DNA of 64,000 bases. Origin: Psychrobacter phenylpyruvicus DSM 7000 = NBRC 102152. GTDB taxonomy: Bacteria > Pseudomonadota > Gammaproteobacteria > Pseudomonadales > Moraxellaceae. A program made the translations under genes and the position numbers. Below, piece by piece: positions 1 to 8,544 of the stretch; the stretch's first letter is position 1; each line of letters opens with the position of its first letter. Where the stretch lies: NCBI RefSeq assembly GCF_000685805.1, contig NZ_JMKP01000001.1:1-64000 (forward strand). The letters are read 5' to 3'. The notes under the pieces were generated by a model, which had not been told where the DNA came from, did no database searches, and was given only the letters and a program-made list of their open reading frames with translations.

Positions 1-598
1 CATCTGTTGTATCACCATCTGCTAGTGGACCTTTTACGTCGCCTACATCATCGCTAACAACCGGGGTAGCTGGTTTGGTGGGGGCTGTGGTGTCTGTATT
101 ATCGGCATCATCGTCATTACCTGCAAGAGCAGCAATTGCACCCAGTCCTGCAAGACCTACTAACCAAGGTAGCCATACAAAACCTTCATCAGTAGCACCT
201 ACCCACCATGGTGTCGGTTGTGCATTACCGCCTAAAGCCTGTCCTTCGATATCACCTGGTGCTAATTCAGTAACAAAGTCAGCAACTTCACCAGTGTCGG
301 GAATATAGTAGTAGTAGCTACCATCTTCGGCCAAGCCAATTAAAGCACTATCTACTTCATTATAATAACCTTCAATAATTAGGTCACTTTCATTACCTTT
401 TTCTATTGAGATATGTAAGTCTTTACCCACACGCTTGGTAACAATATGGTCTGGTGCTCTACCAGTCGCTTGGTCTATTAATTCATAATTAACACGATTG
501 ACTGCTTTAATTACTGTGGGCTGTCCATCTTTAGTGATAACTTGATGCTCAGCTATGGTTTGTACGGTGTCATTTACTTTTATAATTACTGACTTCAT
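1..598 (-). CDS. Bap/BapA-type giant surface adhesin, N-terminal fragment
   Basis: The frame opens at an ATG at 598 and stays open through base 1, so only about the first 199 residues are visible. Residues 1-130 resemble the BapA prefix-like domain of large biofilm adhesins: a short beta-rich start (MKSVIIKVND), a YYYYIPDTGE segment near 95-104 and a following acidic stretch. A hydrophobic Trp/Gly/Ala-rich segment (about 141-160) comes next, then an Asp/Thr/Pro-rich linker that looks like the entry into bacterial Ig-like repeats. Such proteins are normally several thousand residues long, exported by type I secretion and used in biofilm formation. GGGA lies 8-9 bases before the ATG. The OmpA-domain gene ends 37 bases upstream, so the two are probably cotranscribed. 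Family assignment is from pattern recognition; repeats and secretion signal lie outside the window. Confidence 0.8.
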   Translation of the reverse strand, partial: MKSVIIKVNDTVQTIAEHQVITKDGQPTVIKAVNRVNYELIDQATGRAPDHIVTKRVGKDLHISIEKGNESDLIIEGYYNEVDSALIGLAEDGSYYYYIPDTGEVADFVTELAPGDIEGQALGGNAQPTPWWVGATDEGFVWLPWLVGLAGLGAIAALAGNDDDADNTDTTAPTKPATPVVSDDVGDVKGPLADGDTTD

Positions 599-635
599 CT
601 GACTTTCCCTGTAACTTTTAGTTTTTTAAGGTGTG

Positions 636-1577
636 TTATTTTTGAGTCGCACTAACCATTGCAACAACACGTCGATTGTTATGACGACCTGTGGCTGTCG
701 CATTAGTATCTACAGGGCGAGTTTCGCCATAGCCTACAGTGCGTAAGCGGTTTGGCGCGATGCCATATTTAACGACTAACTCCTGCTTAACTGCTTCAGC
801 ACGGCGCTGTGATAGCTTCATGTTGTAACTGTCTGAGCCTTTGCTGTCTGTATGACCTTCAATTACTGTAGTAGTCTCAGGATATTTGTGCATGAAGTTA
901 GCAACTGCTTCAATGTATTGATTGAATACTGGCTGAACAACGGCTTTATCAAACTCAAACAACACCTCTAGGTTGATTGGTTTGTCTATTTCAACTTTGA
1001 TTGCTGGTTCAGGCTCAACAATTTCTGGACAGTTCGCGACAACACGACTGATTTGGTGGGTTTGTTTTAATTGGGTGCTAAGTAGCTTTTTGGCATCTGC
1101 CTCTTCAAGCTTACTCAGACTTGGCTGACCTGTTGAATTATCGATATCAACGTAGATGTAATGGTTTTGCTGTGGAGCAAACTCAACTATATGACTAAAG
1201 GCATTGCTTAAATCGTTAGTTTTTAGACCGGTCGGAGCTACGCTAATATTATGTTGACCACTACAGTAGCTTACTTGTGAGTAGTGTCCTGGCTGAAGAC
1301 TAACTTGAAAACGTCCATCAATACCGATATTTGCACTGGTTTGCAGCCCGTCTTTGTCTAATGGACGAATAAAGAAAAGATTCGCTTCATTAGCAGCCAA
1401 TGTGTTTGGGTTAATGGCAACAAATGGAGTATTGGCTGATTTAGTCCATGTAATATGGTCTTTATGTCGCATAGCGTCTTCTGCTGCAGCTGTGTGACTA
1501 AGTCCTAACATAGCAACTAATACAGATGTCACTAATGCGCTATTTTTTAAGGGCTTTTTAACTTGCATTTCTTTCAT
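636..1577 (-). CDS. OmpA-family peptidoglycan-binding outer-membrane-associated protein
   Basis: This 313-residue protein has an N-terminal signal peptide (hydrophobic core about residues 14-29, ending TAAAEDA). A middle domain of about 170 residues follows, beginning KDHITWTK, which I do not recognise. A C-terminal OmpA peptidoglycan-binding domain spans about 205-310, with the motifs FEFDKAVV, VIEGHTDSKGSD, LSQRRAEAVK and RTVGYGETRP. There is no eight-strand barrel like that of classical OmpA, so it is more likely a periplasmic or envelope anchor. It directly precedes the Bap-type adhesin, and a role in anchoring or biogenesis of that adhesin is an inference from position. The first ATG has AAGGA eight bases upstream, which favours it over the ATG three codons later. 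Confidence 0.88.
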   Translation of the reverse strand: MKEMQVKKPLKNSALVTSVLVAMLGLSHTAAAEDAMRHKDHITWTKSANTPFVAINPNTLAANEANLFFIRPLDKDGLQTSANIGIDGRFQVSLQPGHYSQVSYCSGQHNISVAPTGLKTNDLSNAFSHIVEFAPQQNHYIYVDIDNSTGQPSLSKLEEADAKKLLSTQLKQTHQISRVVANCPEIVEPEPAIKVEIDKPINLEVLFEFDKAVVQPVFNQYIEAVANFMHKYPETTTVIEGHTDSKGSDSYNMKLSQRRAEAVKQELVVKYGIAPNRLRTVGYGETRPVDTNATATGRHNNRRVVAMVSATQK

Positions 1578-1631
1578 GAATGATTTCCTTTAAAACGGTT
1601 ATTGTTCGTTTAATACATCTTTTAATTAAAA

Positions 1632-1649
1632 TATCTAAAATATTAGATA
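1632..1649. repeat. Perfect inverted repeat upstream of the OmpA/adhesin unit
   Basis: TATCTAA is separated by AATA from its exact reverse complement TTAGATA. The repeat sits between the predicted -10 box (1665-1670) and the start codon at 1577, so it falls in the presumed 5' leader. It could be an operator or a leader hairpin. The arms are AT-rich, so chance is possible. Confidence 0.4.
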
Positions 1650-1664
1650 AGATTATGTAAAATA

Positions 1665-1692
1665 ATTATAGTTAAATTAAACTAAAACTCAA
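1665..1692 (-). promoter_or_regulatory. Candidate sigma-70 promoter for the OmpA/adhesin unit
   Basis: On the minus strand TTGAGT is followed 16 bases later by a perfect TATAAT. The start codon of the OmpA-domain gene lies about 88 bases downstream of the -10 box. The surrounding sequence is AT-rich, which raises the chance of accidental matches. Confidence 0.4.
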
Positions 1693-1924
1693 TTAAACAA
1701 ATCTAATTAATAGATATAAATAAAGAATAAGATAGATTTTAAAAAAACTAACAACATCATCCATATACTTAACTATCAGTTATATATAAATAAAAACTTA
1801 CTTAAAGACCATTGTTAAAGGTAATCACAGGAATGTATCTAATTTGTAAGCAATCTACTATTCAATAAGCTTAACCTACCTTTTCGTATCAAAATGAACT
1901 AAGGCCATCTAAAGCAAGACGGTA

Positions 1925-1943
1925 TATCAGTCATATACTGATA
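1925..1943. repeat. Perfect inverted repeat TATCAGT-N5-ACTGATA
   Basis: Seven-base arms flank the spacer CATAT, giving a 19-base dyad typical in size of a dimeric repressor or activator site. It lies about 350 bases upstream of the OmpA/adhesin unit and about 180 bases beyond the end of the acetyltransferase gene. The regulator is unknown. Confidence 0.4.
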
Positions 1944-2055
1944 CTGTTAAACCATAAATCCAGTTAAATTTAGCCATCTATAAGACACATATAAAAGGAA
2001 AGATATAAGTAAAAATAAGTTACCAATTAATTTATAGCTTCAAGTAATCATGACA

Positions 2056-2092
2056 ATAAAAAAATCCGAGCTATTACCTAGCTCGGATTTTT
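2056..2092 (-). terminator. Rho-independent terminator after the GNAT gene
   Basis: A perfect stem AATCCGAGCTA / TAGCTCGGATT with a five-base loop is followed on the minus strand by a run of at least seven T. It lies 31 bases beyond the acetyltransferase stop codon. The plus strand also has a T run, so it may work in both directions. Confidence 0.85.
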
Positions 2093-2122
2093 TTATTATT
2101 AATTTTAGTCTAGTTATAACTT

Positions 2123-2629
2123 TCAGGTTGCTAACAGCTTATAGAAATGCTTAATGTTGATCATAGTATCATTCAGGCTTACAGCCTCATTTTCAGTTTG
2201 CGAATACTCAAATCCGTTTTTTAATAATACTTTTTCTGAGGCAGGGTTTGTTTCTGAAACTATGGCATTAATTCGCTTTATTTCTAGCTGTGGAGCAATA
2301 TTTATAATTTTATCGACAGCGAGAGTTGCAATACCTTTCCCGCCTGCTGATTGGCAAATGCGATAGCCTAAATTAGCTTCAGCGCTTCTAATATCGCGTA
2401 AGTTAATTCGTCCTACCAATTTACTTTGTTGATATATCAAATAGAAGGCAATGTCCCCCTTTGCTTGCTGTTGCAGAATATCGTTTTGAGTACGTACAAA
2501 GCTATCATAGTTTCGATAACTATCAGGCCTTGCGCCAACTATTTGTGCAAAATAATCCCAATTATCTTGTTCGAATTTGAATAAATCCTGATATGAATTT
2601 TTTGCTAACGGTGTTACTTCAATTTCCAT
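2123..2629 (-). CDS. GNAT-family N-acetyltransferase (RimJ/RimL-like)
   Basis: The 168-residue protein has the length and layout of a single GNAT domain. The acetyl-CoA pyrophosphate-binding segment is QSAGGKGIA (about 93-101), a version of Q/R-x-x-G-x-G/A. The preceding strand LVGRINLRDI and the late segment NPASEKVLLKNGFEY are characteristic of the RimJ/RimL-like subgroup, whose members acetylate protein N-termini or small-molecule amines. The substrate cannot be read from the sequence. The ATG at 2629 has GGAAAT upstream. It is a single-gene unit with its own terminator, and the gene on its 5' side (acnA) is divergent. Confidence 0.85.
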   Translation of the reverse strand: MEIEVTPLAKNSYQDLFKFEQDNWDYFAQIVGARPDSYRNYDSFVRTQNDILQQQAKGDIAFYLIYQQSKLVGRINLRDIRSAEANLGYRICQSAGGKGIATLAVDKIINIAPQLEIKRINAIVSETNPASEKVLLKNGFEYSQTENEAVSLNDTMINIKHFYKLLAT

Positions 2630-2980
2630 AGGGATTTCCGATGAAGTGCATTTAGCTAGTTAGACATTCCATTAGTAGAATATGTTTAAAAGAAACCTTA
2701 AATGAATGCTAAAAAAGCCATTAATTCTGTGGTAGTTCCTGAAGTCAATTTTATGGCTAACTATGAAGGCTAATGAGTGGTGTCAGTTATTTCTTTAGCA
2801 CTGATATCTTTAGTTAATCTATATTTCATCCTAACCTAAAGAGCTTTTGAAGCTGCTACCCATTACTTTAGCCACCCAATAGCTGTTAATAGCACGCAAT
2901 TCATCGTTATCTGTTACGATTTTCACACGAGGAAACTACGTGCAAACCTTAATAAATAGCACAATCTTTGTTATGGTAAT

Positions 2981-3022
2981 AGAGGTGATAAAGTTTTAGG
3001 TTTAACTTTATCAATATCCCTC
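2981..3022 (+). promoter_or_regulatory. Inverted repeat / hairpin upstream of acnA
   Basis: GATAAAGTT and AACTTTATC form a perfect nine-base stem around an eight-base loop (2987-3012). A second short pairing, AGAGG with CCTCT, extends it outward. There is no T run, so it is not a standard terminator. It lies about 245 bases before the acnA start; function unknown. Confidence 0.35.
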
Positions 3023-3138
3023 TAAAAGCTAACCAAAAGAATAGCTAAGGGGATAGCCTGTCTTTAATAAAATATTTTTTATGAAATTGATTGATTCCAA
3101 TCAAAAGAGCCAAAACAAGAGCTCGAAAGCTATTCAGC

Positions 3139-3188
3139 GTTGAGTTATGTTGGGGCTTTTTAAGACACAGCCCTACTCTCAACTCAAC
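3139..3188 (+). promoter_or_regulatory. Two-tier hairpin in the acnA upstream region
   Basis: The outer arms GTTGAGTT / AACTCAAC pair perfectly over eight bases. Inside them GGGGCT / AGCCCT pair with one G-U. The element ends 79 bases before the acnA ATG and could be a leader structure or a protein-binding dyad. I do not recognise it as a known riboswitch. Confidence 0.35.
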
Positions 3189-3267
3189 TGCGAACGAATT
3201 ACTAGCCACCTAAATCAATAATAACTTTTAGTACAATCGAAGTTAATAAATAGAAAAGGAAGCCACT

Positions 3268-6051
3268 ATGAGCGATATTTTTAATGTAAAAGACAAGTTA
3301 TCGGTAGCTGGCAAAGAACATGCCTATTACAGCCTGCCCAAGCTTGCTGAAAAATACCCTAATATTAATACCCTACCTTACAGCATGAAGATTGTGCTGG
3401 AGAACTTATTACGTAACGAAGACGGCGGTCAATCTGTGGGTAAAAACCACATTGAAGCCGTTGCCAATTGGGATGCAAAAGCAACCCCTTCAAAAGAAAT
3501 TGCTTTCATGCCAGCCCGCGTGGTACTACAAGACTTCACTGGTGTACCCTCGGTGGTCGACTTGGCCGCAATGCGTGATGCTATCGTTAAACTAGGCGGT
3601 AATGCAGAACAAATTAACCCATTCATACCAAGTGAGCTAGTTGTCGACCACTCGGTACAGGTCGATGTCTATGGCCGTGCAGACGCTCTTGATTTAAACA
3701 AAAAGATCGAGTTTAAACGTAACAATGAGCGTTATGAGTTTCTACACTGGGGTAAAAATGCGTTTGAGAACTTCGTTGTTGTGCCACCAGCAACGGGTAT
3801 CGTGCACCAAGTGAACTTAGAGTACTTGGCCCGTGTTGTCATGGCCAGTGAGCAAAATGGCGAGCTGACTGCTTATCCAGATACGGTATTTGGTACCGAC
3901 AGCCACACCACTATGATTAACGGTGTTGGCGTATTAGGTTGGGGTGTCGGTGGTATTGAAGCCGAAGCTGCCATGTTAGGACAGCCCTCCTCCATGCTTA
4001 TCCCAGAAGTAGTGGGCTTTGAGCTAACGGGTAAATTATCTGAAGGCGTCACTGCTACTGACCTCGTACTGCGCGTGGTTGAAATGTTGCGTGCTCATGG
4101 TGTAGTGGGTAAATTCGTTGAGTTTTATGGAGAAGGCCTGCAAAGCTTACCGCTTGCTGACCGTGCCACTATTGCTAACATGGCCCCTGAGTATGGTGCA
4201 ACTTGTGGTATTTTCCCAATTGACCAAGTCGCTGTAGACTACTTGCGCCTATCAGGTCGTGATGAAACACAGATTGAACTGGTTGAGCAATACGCCAAAG
4301 CCCAAGGCTTATGGCATGATGCCAATACTGCGGATGCGGTATACTCAAGCAATTTACAGTTAGATTTAAGCACCGTAGAACCTTCACTTGCGGGTCCTAA
4401 ACTTCCGCATCAGCGTATCGCCTTGTCTGATATGTATGACAAATTCCAAGAAACCTTGGATGTCATGACGCAAGGTCGTCGTGCAGAAAAAGCAGAAGAA
4501 CAAAAAGAGCGCTTTGAAGAAGAAGGCGGTGAACAAGAGCAAGCTGATAGACTATCCGCCAAGCCAAATATTTACTCTACCATCAACATCAATGATGCTG
4601 AGCATAAACTACATGATGGTTCAGTAGTCATTGCTGCCATCACTTCATGTACCAACACCTCTAACCCTGCGGTTATGATTGGGGCAGGTTTGGTCGCGAA
4701 GAATGCTGCTGCCAAAGGCTTAAAAGCTAAGCCTTGGGTTAAAACATCATTAGCGCCTGGCTCTAAGGTTGTGACCGACTATTTAGAGAAAACCAAGCTA
4801 ATGGACGAGCTTGAGAAAGTTGGGTTCTACTTAGTGGGTTATGGCTGTACAACTTGTATCGGTAACTCTGGTCCTTTACTTGAGAGCATCGAAAAAGGCA
4901 TCGAGGAAAAAGACCTAGTAGTGGCCTCAGTACTATCAGGTAACCGTAACTTTGAAGGTCGTATTCACTCACACGTGAAAACCAACTATCTGGCTTCGCC
5001 ACCATTGGTTGTCGCTTATGCACTAGCAGGTACGGTAGATATTGACCTAACCAAAGATCCTATCGGTCAAGACCAAGATGGCAACGATGTGTTCCTAAAA
5101 GATATCTGGCCAACTACCGCTCAAATCGATGAGTTAATCACGCAAAACATTAATGCGGATATGTTCCTTAAAAACTATGGTGAAGTATTTAATGGTAGCT
5201 CAGAATGGAATGCCATTACTTCAGCAGATAGCCAGCTATATCCTTGGGATGAAGCATCTACTTACATTAAAAACCCACCGTTCTTCGAGGGCATGACCAT
5301 GGAGCCCGCAGGCATTCAGGATATTGAAAATGCCCGTATTTTAGGCTTATTTGGTGACTCAATTACCACTGACCACATCTCTCCAGCAGGTAACATCGAC
5401 GCCAACTCGCCAGCAGGCAAATACCTGCAAGAGCGCGGCGTAATGGAAGAGGACTTCAACAGCTATGGCTCTCGTCGTGGTAACGATGCAGTCATGACCC
5501 GTGGTACATTTGCTAATATCCGCATCAAAAACTTGATGATGGATGGCAAAGAAGGTGGCTATACTTACTACTTCAAAGACGACAAAGCAACCTTACAAGA
5601 CGGCGAAGAGATGGCCATCTATGATGCAGCGATGAAGTATAAAGAAGACGGCCGTACTCTAGTGGTACTAGGTGGTGAGCAGTATGGTACTGGCTCAAGC
5701 CGTGACTGGGCTGCTAAAGGTACTATCCTACTAGGCGTGAAAGCGGTACTGGCTGGATCGTTCGAGCGTATTCACCGTTCAAACCTAGTTGGTATGGGCG
5801 TGCTGCCGTTAACCTTTAAAGAAGGCGAAAATGCAGACACTTACAACCTAGATGGGTCAGAAGTATTAAGTATTACTGGTCTAAACAATGGTGAAAGCAA
5901 AACTGCAACCGTTACAGCCACCCGTGCTGATGGTAGTAGCGAAAGCTTTGAGGTGAATGTGATGCTACAGACGCCAAAAGAGCGTGAGTATGTGCGTCAT
6001 GGCGGTGTATTACATTACGTACTACGTGAGTTAGCCGCACAAAAAGCTTAA
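3268..6051 (+). CDS. acnA: Aconitate hydratase A
   Basis: AcnA converts citrate to isocitrate through cis-aconitate in the TCA cycle. The 927-residue length and the domain order are those of the AcnA/IRP1 type, with the swivel domain at the C-terminus, rather than AcnB. The [4Fe-4S] ligands are visible as Cys461 in ITSCTNTSNP and Cys527 and Cys530 in GCTTCIGNSG. Other conserved motifs are DSHTTMINGVGVLGWGVGG, GDSITTDHISPAG and GSSRDWAAKG. A Glu/Gln-rich insert near residues 410-430 lies in the linker before the third domain. AAGGA sits seven bases before the ATG. The gene is monocistronic, ending in a strong terminator. Confidence 0.97.
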   Translation: MSDIFNVKDKLSVAGKEHAYYSLPKLAEKYPNINTLPYSMKIVLENLLRNEDGGQSVGKNHIEAVANWDAKATPSKEIAFMPARVVLQDFTGVPSVVDLAAMRDAIVKLGGNAEQINPFIPSELVVDHSVQVDVYGRADALDLNKKIEFKRNNERYEFLHWGKNAFENFVVVPPATGIVHQVNLEYLARVVMASEQNGELTAYPDTVFGTDSHTTMINGVGVLGWGVGGIEAEAAMLGQPSSMLIPEVVGFELTGKLSEGVTATDLVLRVVEMLRAHGVVGKFVEFYGEGLQSLPLADRATIANMAPEYGATCGIFPIDQVAVDYLRLSGRDETQIELVEQYAKAQGLWHDANTADAVYSSNLQLDLSTVEPSLAGPKLPHQRIALSDMYDKFQETLDVMTQGRRAEKAEEQKERFEEEGGEQEQADRLSAKPNIYSTININDAEHKLHDGSVVIAAITSCTNTSNPAVMIGAGLVAKNAAAKGLKAKPWVKTSLAPGSKVVTDYLEKTKLMDELEKVGFYLVGYGCTTCIGNSGPLLESIEKGIEEKDLVVASVLSGNRNFEGRIHSHVKTNYLASPPLVVAYALAGTVDIDLTKDPIGQDQDGNDVFLKDIWPTTAQIDELITQNINADMFLKNYGEVFNGSSEWNAITSADSQLYPWDEASTYIKNPPFFEGMTMEPAGIQDIENARILGLFGDSITTDHISPAGNIDANSPAGKYLQERGVMEEDFNSYGSRRGNDAVMTRGTFANIRIKNLMMDGKEGGYTYYFKDDKATLQDGEEMAIYDAAMKYKEDGRTLVVLGGEQYGTGSSRDWAAKGTILLGVKAVLAGSFERIHRSNLVGMGVLPLTFKEGENADTYNLDGSEVLSITGLNNGESKTATVTATRADGSSESFEVNVMLQTPKEREYVRHGGVLHYVLRELAAQKA

Positions 6052-6089
6052 TTTGCTTTATAAAGTGCAGCTTATAACTGGTAATATGA

Positions 6090-6122
6090 AAAATGCCCGA
6101 CCAATTGGTCGGGCATTTTTTT
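6090..6122 (+). terminator. Rho-independent terminator after acnA
   Basis: A perfect palindrome AAATGCCCGACC / GGTCGGGCATTT is followed by a run of T. Its minus-strand side also ends in T residues, so it may also serve the convergent crotonase gene. Confidence 0.88.
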
Positions 6123-6225
6123 GGGGTGCTTATTAAGCAATACTTGAATAATAGAATAATAGAAGTGTGCCAGTCTAACCAAAGCATTAGCCTAGTTTAG
6201 TTTATCTCACTGAGTAGTCGGCTAC

Positions 6226-7053
6226 TTATTGGCCTGTCCACACCGCTTGGCGCTTCTCAATAAAAGCATCGATGCCCTCAGCCACATCATCTGCCATCAT
6301 ATTATCGACCATAACATGACTGGCATAATCATAAGCGTCAGGCAAACTCATGCCAAGCTGGTTATAAAACATCTGCTTACCGGTGGCTGTGGCCACAGGG
6401 GACTTGCTAATAATGGTTTCAATCAATGCCTGCAGTTCATTGTCTAGCTGCTCGGGCTCTGCCACTCGGTTAATTAAACCTTGTGCTGCCGCTGTCTCCG
6501 CATCTATAAACTCACCGGTAATCAGCATTTCAAAAGCCTGTTTGGCTGATAAATTTCGACTGACTGCTACTGCAGGCGTGGAACAAAACAGCCCCACATT
6601 AATACCTGATGTGGCAAATTTCGCCGTAGTCGAGGCCACAGCTAAATCACAGGAGGCCACCAATTGGCACCCTGCTGCGGTAGCAATGCCCTGTACTTTG
6701 GCAATAACAACTTGCGGCATGCGGTTAAGAGTCAGCATCATCTGACTGCACTGATTAAAGAGGGACTGATGGAAGGCTCTATCAGAATGGGCACGCATCT
6801 CTTTTAGGTTGTGACCGGCACAAAAGGCTTTGCCTTCTGCCGCAATCACTACCACTCGGATAGATTTATCTTTTGCAATTACATCAAGCTCTTTTTGCAG
6901 AGCTGTAAGCAATGCTACCGATAAAGCATTGAACTGTTTGGGGTTATTTAGGGTGAGGGTTACCACGCCACTATTATCGTTGCTGTCTTGGCGGATAACT
7001 AAAGGTTCAGGTTGCGTGGTGGCTAAAGTATTTGTTGCGGTTTGCTGTGTCAT
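6226..7053 (-). CDS. Enoyl-CoA hydratase/isomerase (crotonase) family protein, ECHDC3-like
   Basis: The 275-residue protein has the crotonase fold. An oxyanion-hole motif GKAFCAGHNLKEM lies near residues 70-82, followed by a second oxyanion segment GIATAAGCQLVASCDLAVAS and the C-terminal helices. The two glutamates that carry out hydration in true enoyl-CoA hydratases appear to be absent. The first falls at the Gln of AAGCQL, and the second region reads FATSGINVG instead of containing Pro-Glu. This is the pattern of ECHDC3-type proteins, so the exact acyl-CoA reaction is uncertain. AAGGA lies six bases before the ATG. It stands apart from other fatty-acid genes. Confidence 0.85.
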   Translation of the reverse strand: MTQQTATNTLATTQPEPLVIRQDSNDNSGVVTLTLNNPKQFNALSVALLTALQKELDVIAKDKSIRVVVIAAEGKAFCAGHNLKEMRAHSDRAFHQSLFNQCSQMMLTLNRMPQVVIAKVQGIATAAGCQLVASCDLAVASTTAKFATSGINVGLFCSTPAVAVSRNLSAKQAFEMLITGEFIDAETAAAQGLINRVAEPEQLDNELQALIETIISKSPVATATGKQMFYNQLGMSLPDAYDYASHVMVDNMMADDVAEGIDAFIEKRQAVWTGQ

Positions 7054-7204
7054 ATCTCATCCTTGATATATTATTTTAAGAAAAACTCTTACAATACAAA
7101 AAAGCTTCTTAAAATAAAAGAAGCTCCCTTTAAAGTATAGGATTTAGCGCTTAAATTAAACCGCTATTTTTTGAGACCTACTATGCTTAGTTAGTTCTGC
7201 TTAG

Positions 7205-7576
7205 TTAATTATGCTTATCGAACAAGGAAGTCCAGCGGTTCACCGCATATAGCACATACGGCCAAAAGCAGGTATTAATAATATCGTGAATACTCAGCCG
7301 TAGATGTTCGCCAGTAATATTTGGGTAATTATGACTTAGGTCTAAATATTCCCCCAAAAAAGCAAAGAAGGTGGTCACCAATAGCCCGATATTGAGCCGG
7401 GTTAGGTGGCGCTGCACCCAGGGGCGTGTCACCACTAGACTAAATAAAAACACCCCTATCCCGACATATATATGCAGAGAGTCCCGATCTAGACCCGTAA
7501 AATCAGTGACATATACTTTAAATTGTTGAAACCCAATCACTATATTTTCCATAACTATTAGATTATTTAAATACAT
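7205..7576 (-). CDS. Small membrane protein of unknown function
   Basis: The 123-residue product has about three hydrophobic segments (roughly 35-55, 63-80 and a weaker one near 100-112). Charged loops between them contain RPWVQRHLTR and LGEYLDLSHNYP. I do not recognise the family. The ATG at 7576 lacks a clear ribosome-binding site. An in-frame ATG at residue 9 (7552), giving a protein starting MENIVIG, is an equally plausible start. It lies between the crotonase gene and hisH on the same strand but with wide gaps, so cotranscription is uncertain. Confidence 0.6.
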   Translation of the reverse strand: MYLNNLIVMENIVIGFQQFKVYVTDFTGLDRDSLHIYVGIGVFLFSLVVTRPWVQRHLTRLNIGLLVTTFFAFLGEYLDLSHNYPNITGEHLRLSIHDIINTCFWPYVLYAVNRWTSLFDKHN

Positions 7577-7815
7577 CGATAAGAAGCTTAGTATAAGATT
7601 AACCTCAAAAATATGGGTTATGATTTGTTGGAGTTTTCTATTTCCACTTAACCAACTTTAAATACCAAGTAAAACCTTCTAGTACTATCTAATAGCTCTT
7701 CGCTTAGTTTTTAGCCTTTGAATCTGAGTTATAGCCCTTAAACCTAGGCACTAAAAATATGATTAAAAAGCAAGTAATACACTAGTAAACATTATAAGCG
7801 GTCGATCCAAATCTG

Positions 7816-8451
7816 CTAAATCTGCCACTCAACAAAGTTTTTAAGCAGTTGTAAACCATCTTTGTGGCTTTTTTCAGGGTGAAACTGAGTAGCAAATAAG
7901 TTGTCTTTGATGATGCTGGCACAAAAGGGCTGGCCATAATCACAGACGGCAGCCGTTACCGAAGTATCTTCAGGGGCACAGTAATAGCTGTGTACAAAGT
8001 AGAAATGAGCATGCTCATCAATGCCCCGCCAAAGCGAGTGACTACGCTCCATACCAGAGATGGTGTTCCAGCCCATATGCGGAATTTTGATGGCAGCTCC
8101 CTGCTCATCTGTCCAATTTGGCTCAAACTTTTTGACCTGACCAGAAACGATGTCTAAGCACTGAGTATGCTCAAATTCTAATGACTCAGTAAATAGAGCC
8201 TGCATACCGACACAAATGGCCATGACCGGCTTGTTAAACACGGCTTCTTGCACCACCTTATCGATGCCCTGCTCGCGCATTTGTGCCATACAGTCGCGCA
8301 TTGCTCCTACACCTGGAAATACGATTTTATCCGCCGCACGAATGATTTTGGGATCATTGGTAATAGACACCTCAGCCCCCACTGCAGATAACGCTTTACT
8401 GGCTGAATGCAGGTTGCCCATGCCATAGTCTAAAAGTGCGATTTTGGTCAT
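7816..8451 (-). CDS. hisH: Imidazole glycerol phosphate synthase, glutamine amidotransferase subunit
   Basis: HisH releases ammonia from glutamine and channels it to HisF for imidazole glycerol phosphate synthesis in the histidine pathway. The 211 residues carry the class I amidotransferase features: the start [16 protein letters not shown], the nucleophile in [10 protein letters not shown] (Cys near residue 80) and the His-Glu pair in [10 protein letters not shown] near the C-terminus. HisF and HisA are not in the window. The upstream hisB is separated by a terminator, so hisH probably has its own promoter in the 8452-8544 gap. Confidence 0.96.
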   Translation of the reverse strand: MTKIALLDYGMGNLHSASKALSAVGAEVSITNDPKIIRAADKIVFPGVGAMRDCMAQMREQGIDKVVQEAVFNKPVMAICVGMQALFTESLEFEHTQCLDIVSGQVKKFEPNWTDEQGAAIKIPHMGWNTISGMERSHSLWRGIDEHAHFYFVHSYYCAPEDTSVTAAVCDYGQPFCASIIKDNLFATQFHPEKSHKDGLQLLKNFVEWQI

Positions 8452-8544
8452 AAATTGGTCTCTTTGGCTTATTGGTTTTTACTATATAACTCAATAAATT
8501 ATAAACGGCTTTTATCACTTTGGGGGACTAAATTTGCTTGCCAT

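Larger units (their letters stand above)
1578..2122. other. AT-rich intergenic region with promoter and two palindromes
   Basis: No credible gene was found in these 545 bases, which are much more AT-rich than the flanking genes. The stretch holds a candidate promoter for the OmpA/adhesin unit, two perfect inverted repeats and the terminator of the acetyltransferase gene, each listed separately. The long upstream leader fits a regulated surface-adhesin operon, but that is inference. Confidence 0.6.
2630..3267. other. Intergenic region between the GNAT gene and acnA
   Basis: I find no convincing gene in these 638 bases. They contain two structured elements on the acnA side (2981-3022 and 3139-3188, listed separately) and the divergent promoters of both neighbours, which I could not place with confidence. 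The length is unusual for this otherwise compact segment. Confidence 0.5.

Noticed and set aside
75..308. Plus-strand reading frame of 77 residues
   Set aside because: It is antisense to the clearly coding adhesin N-terminus and has a composition typical of a shadow frame.
2630..3267. Gene remnant or small RNA before acnA
   Set aside because: All frames are interrupted and there is no promoter-plus-terminator pair to define an RNA gene.
4967..4982. CACGTGAAAA in acnA as another parS site
   Set aside because: Only the CACGTG core and a few flanking bases agree; too many mismatches to the consensus outside the core.
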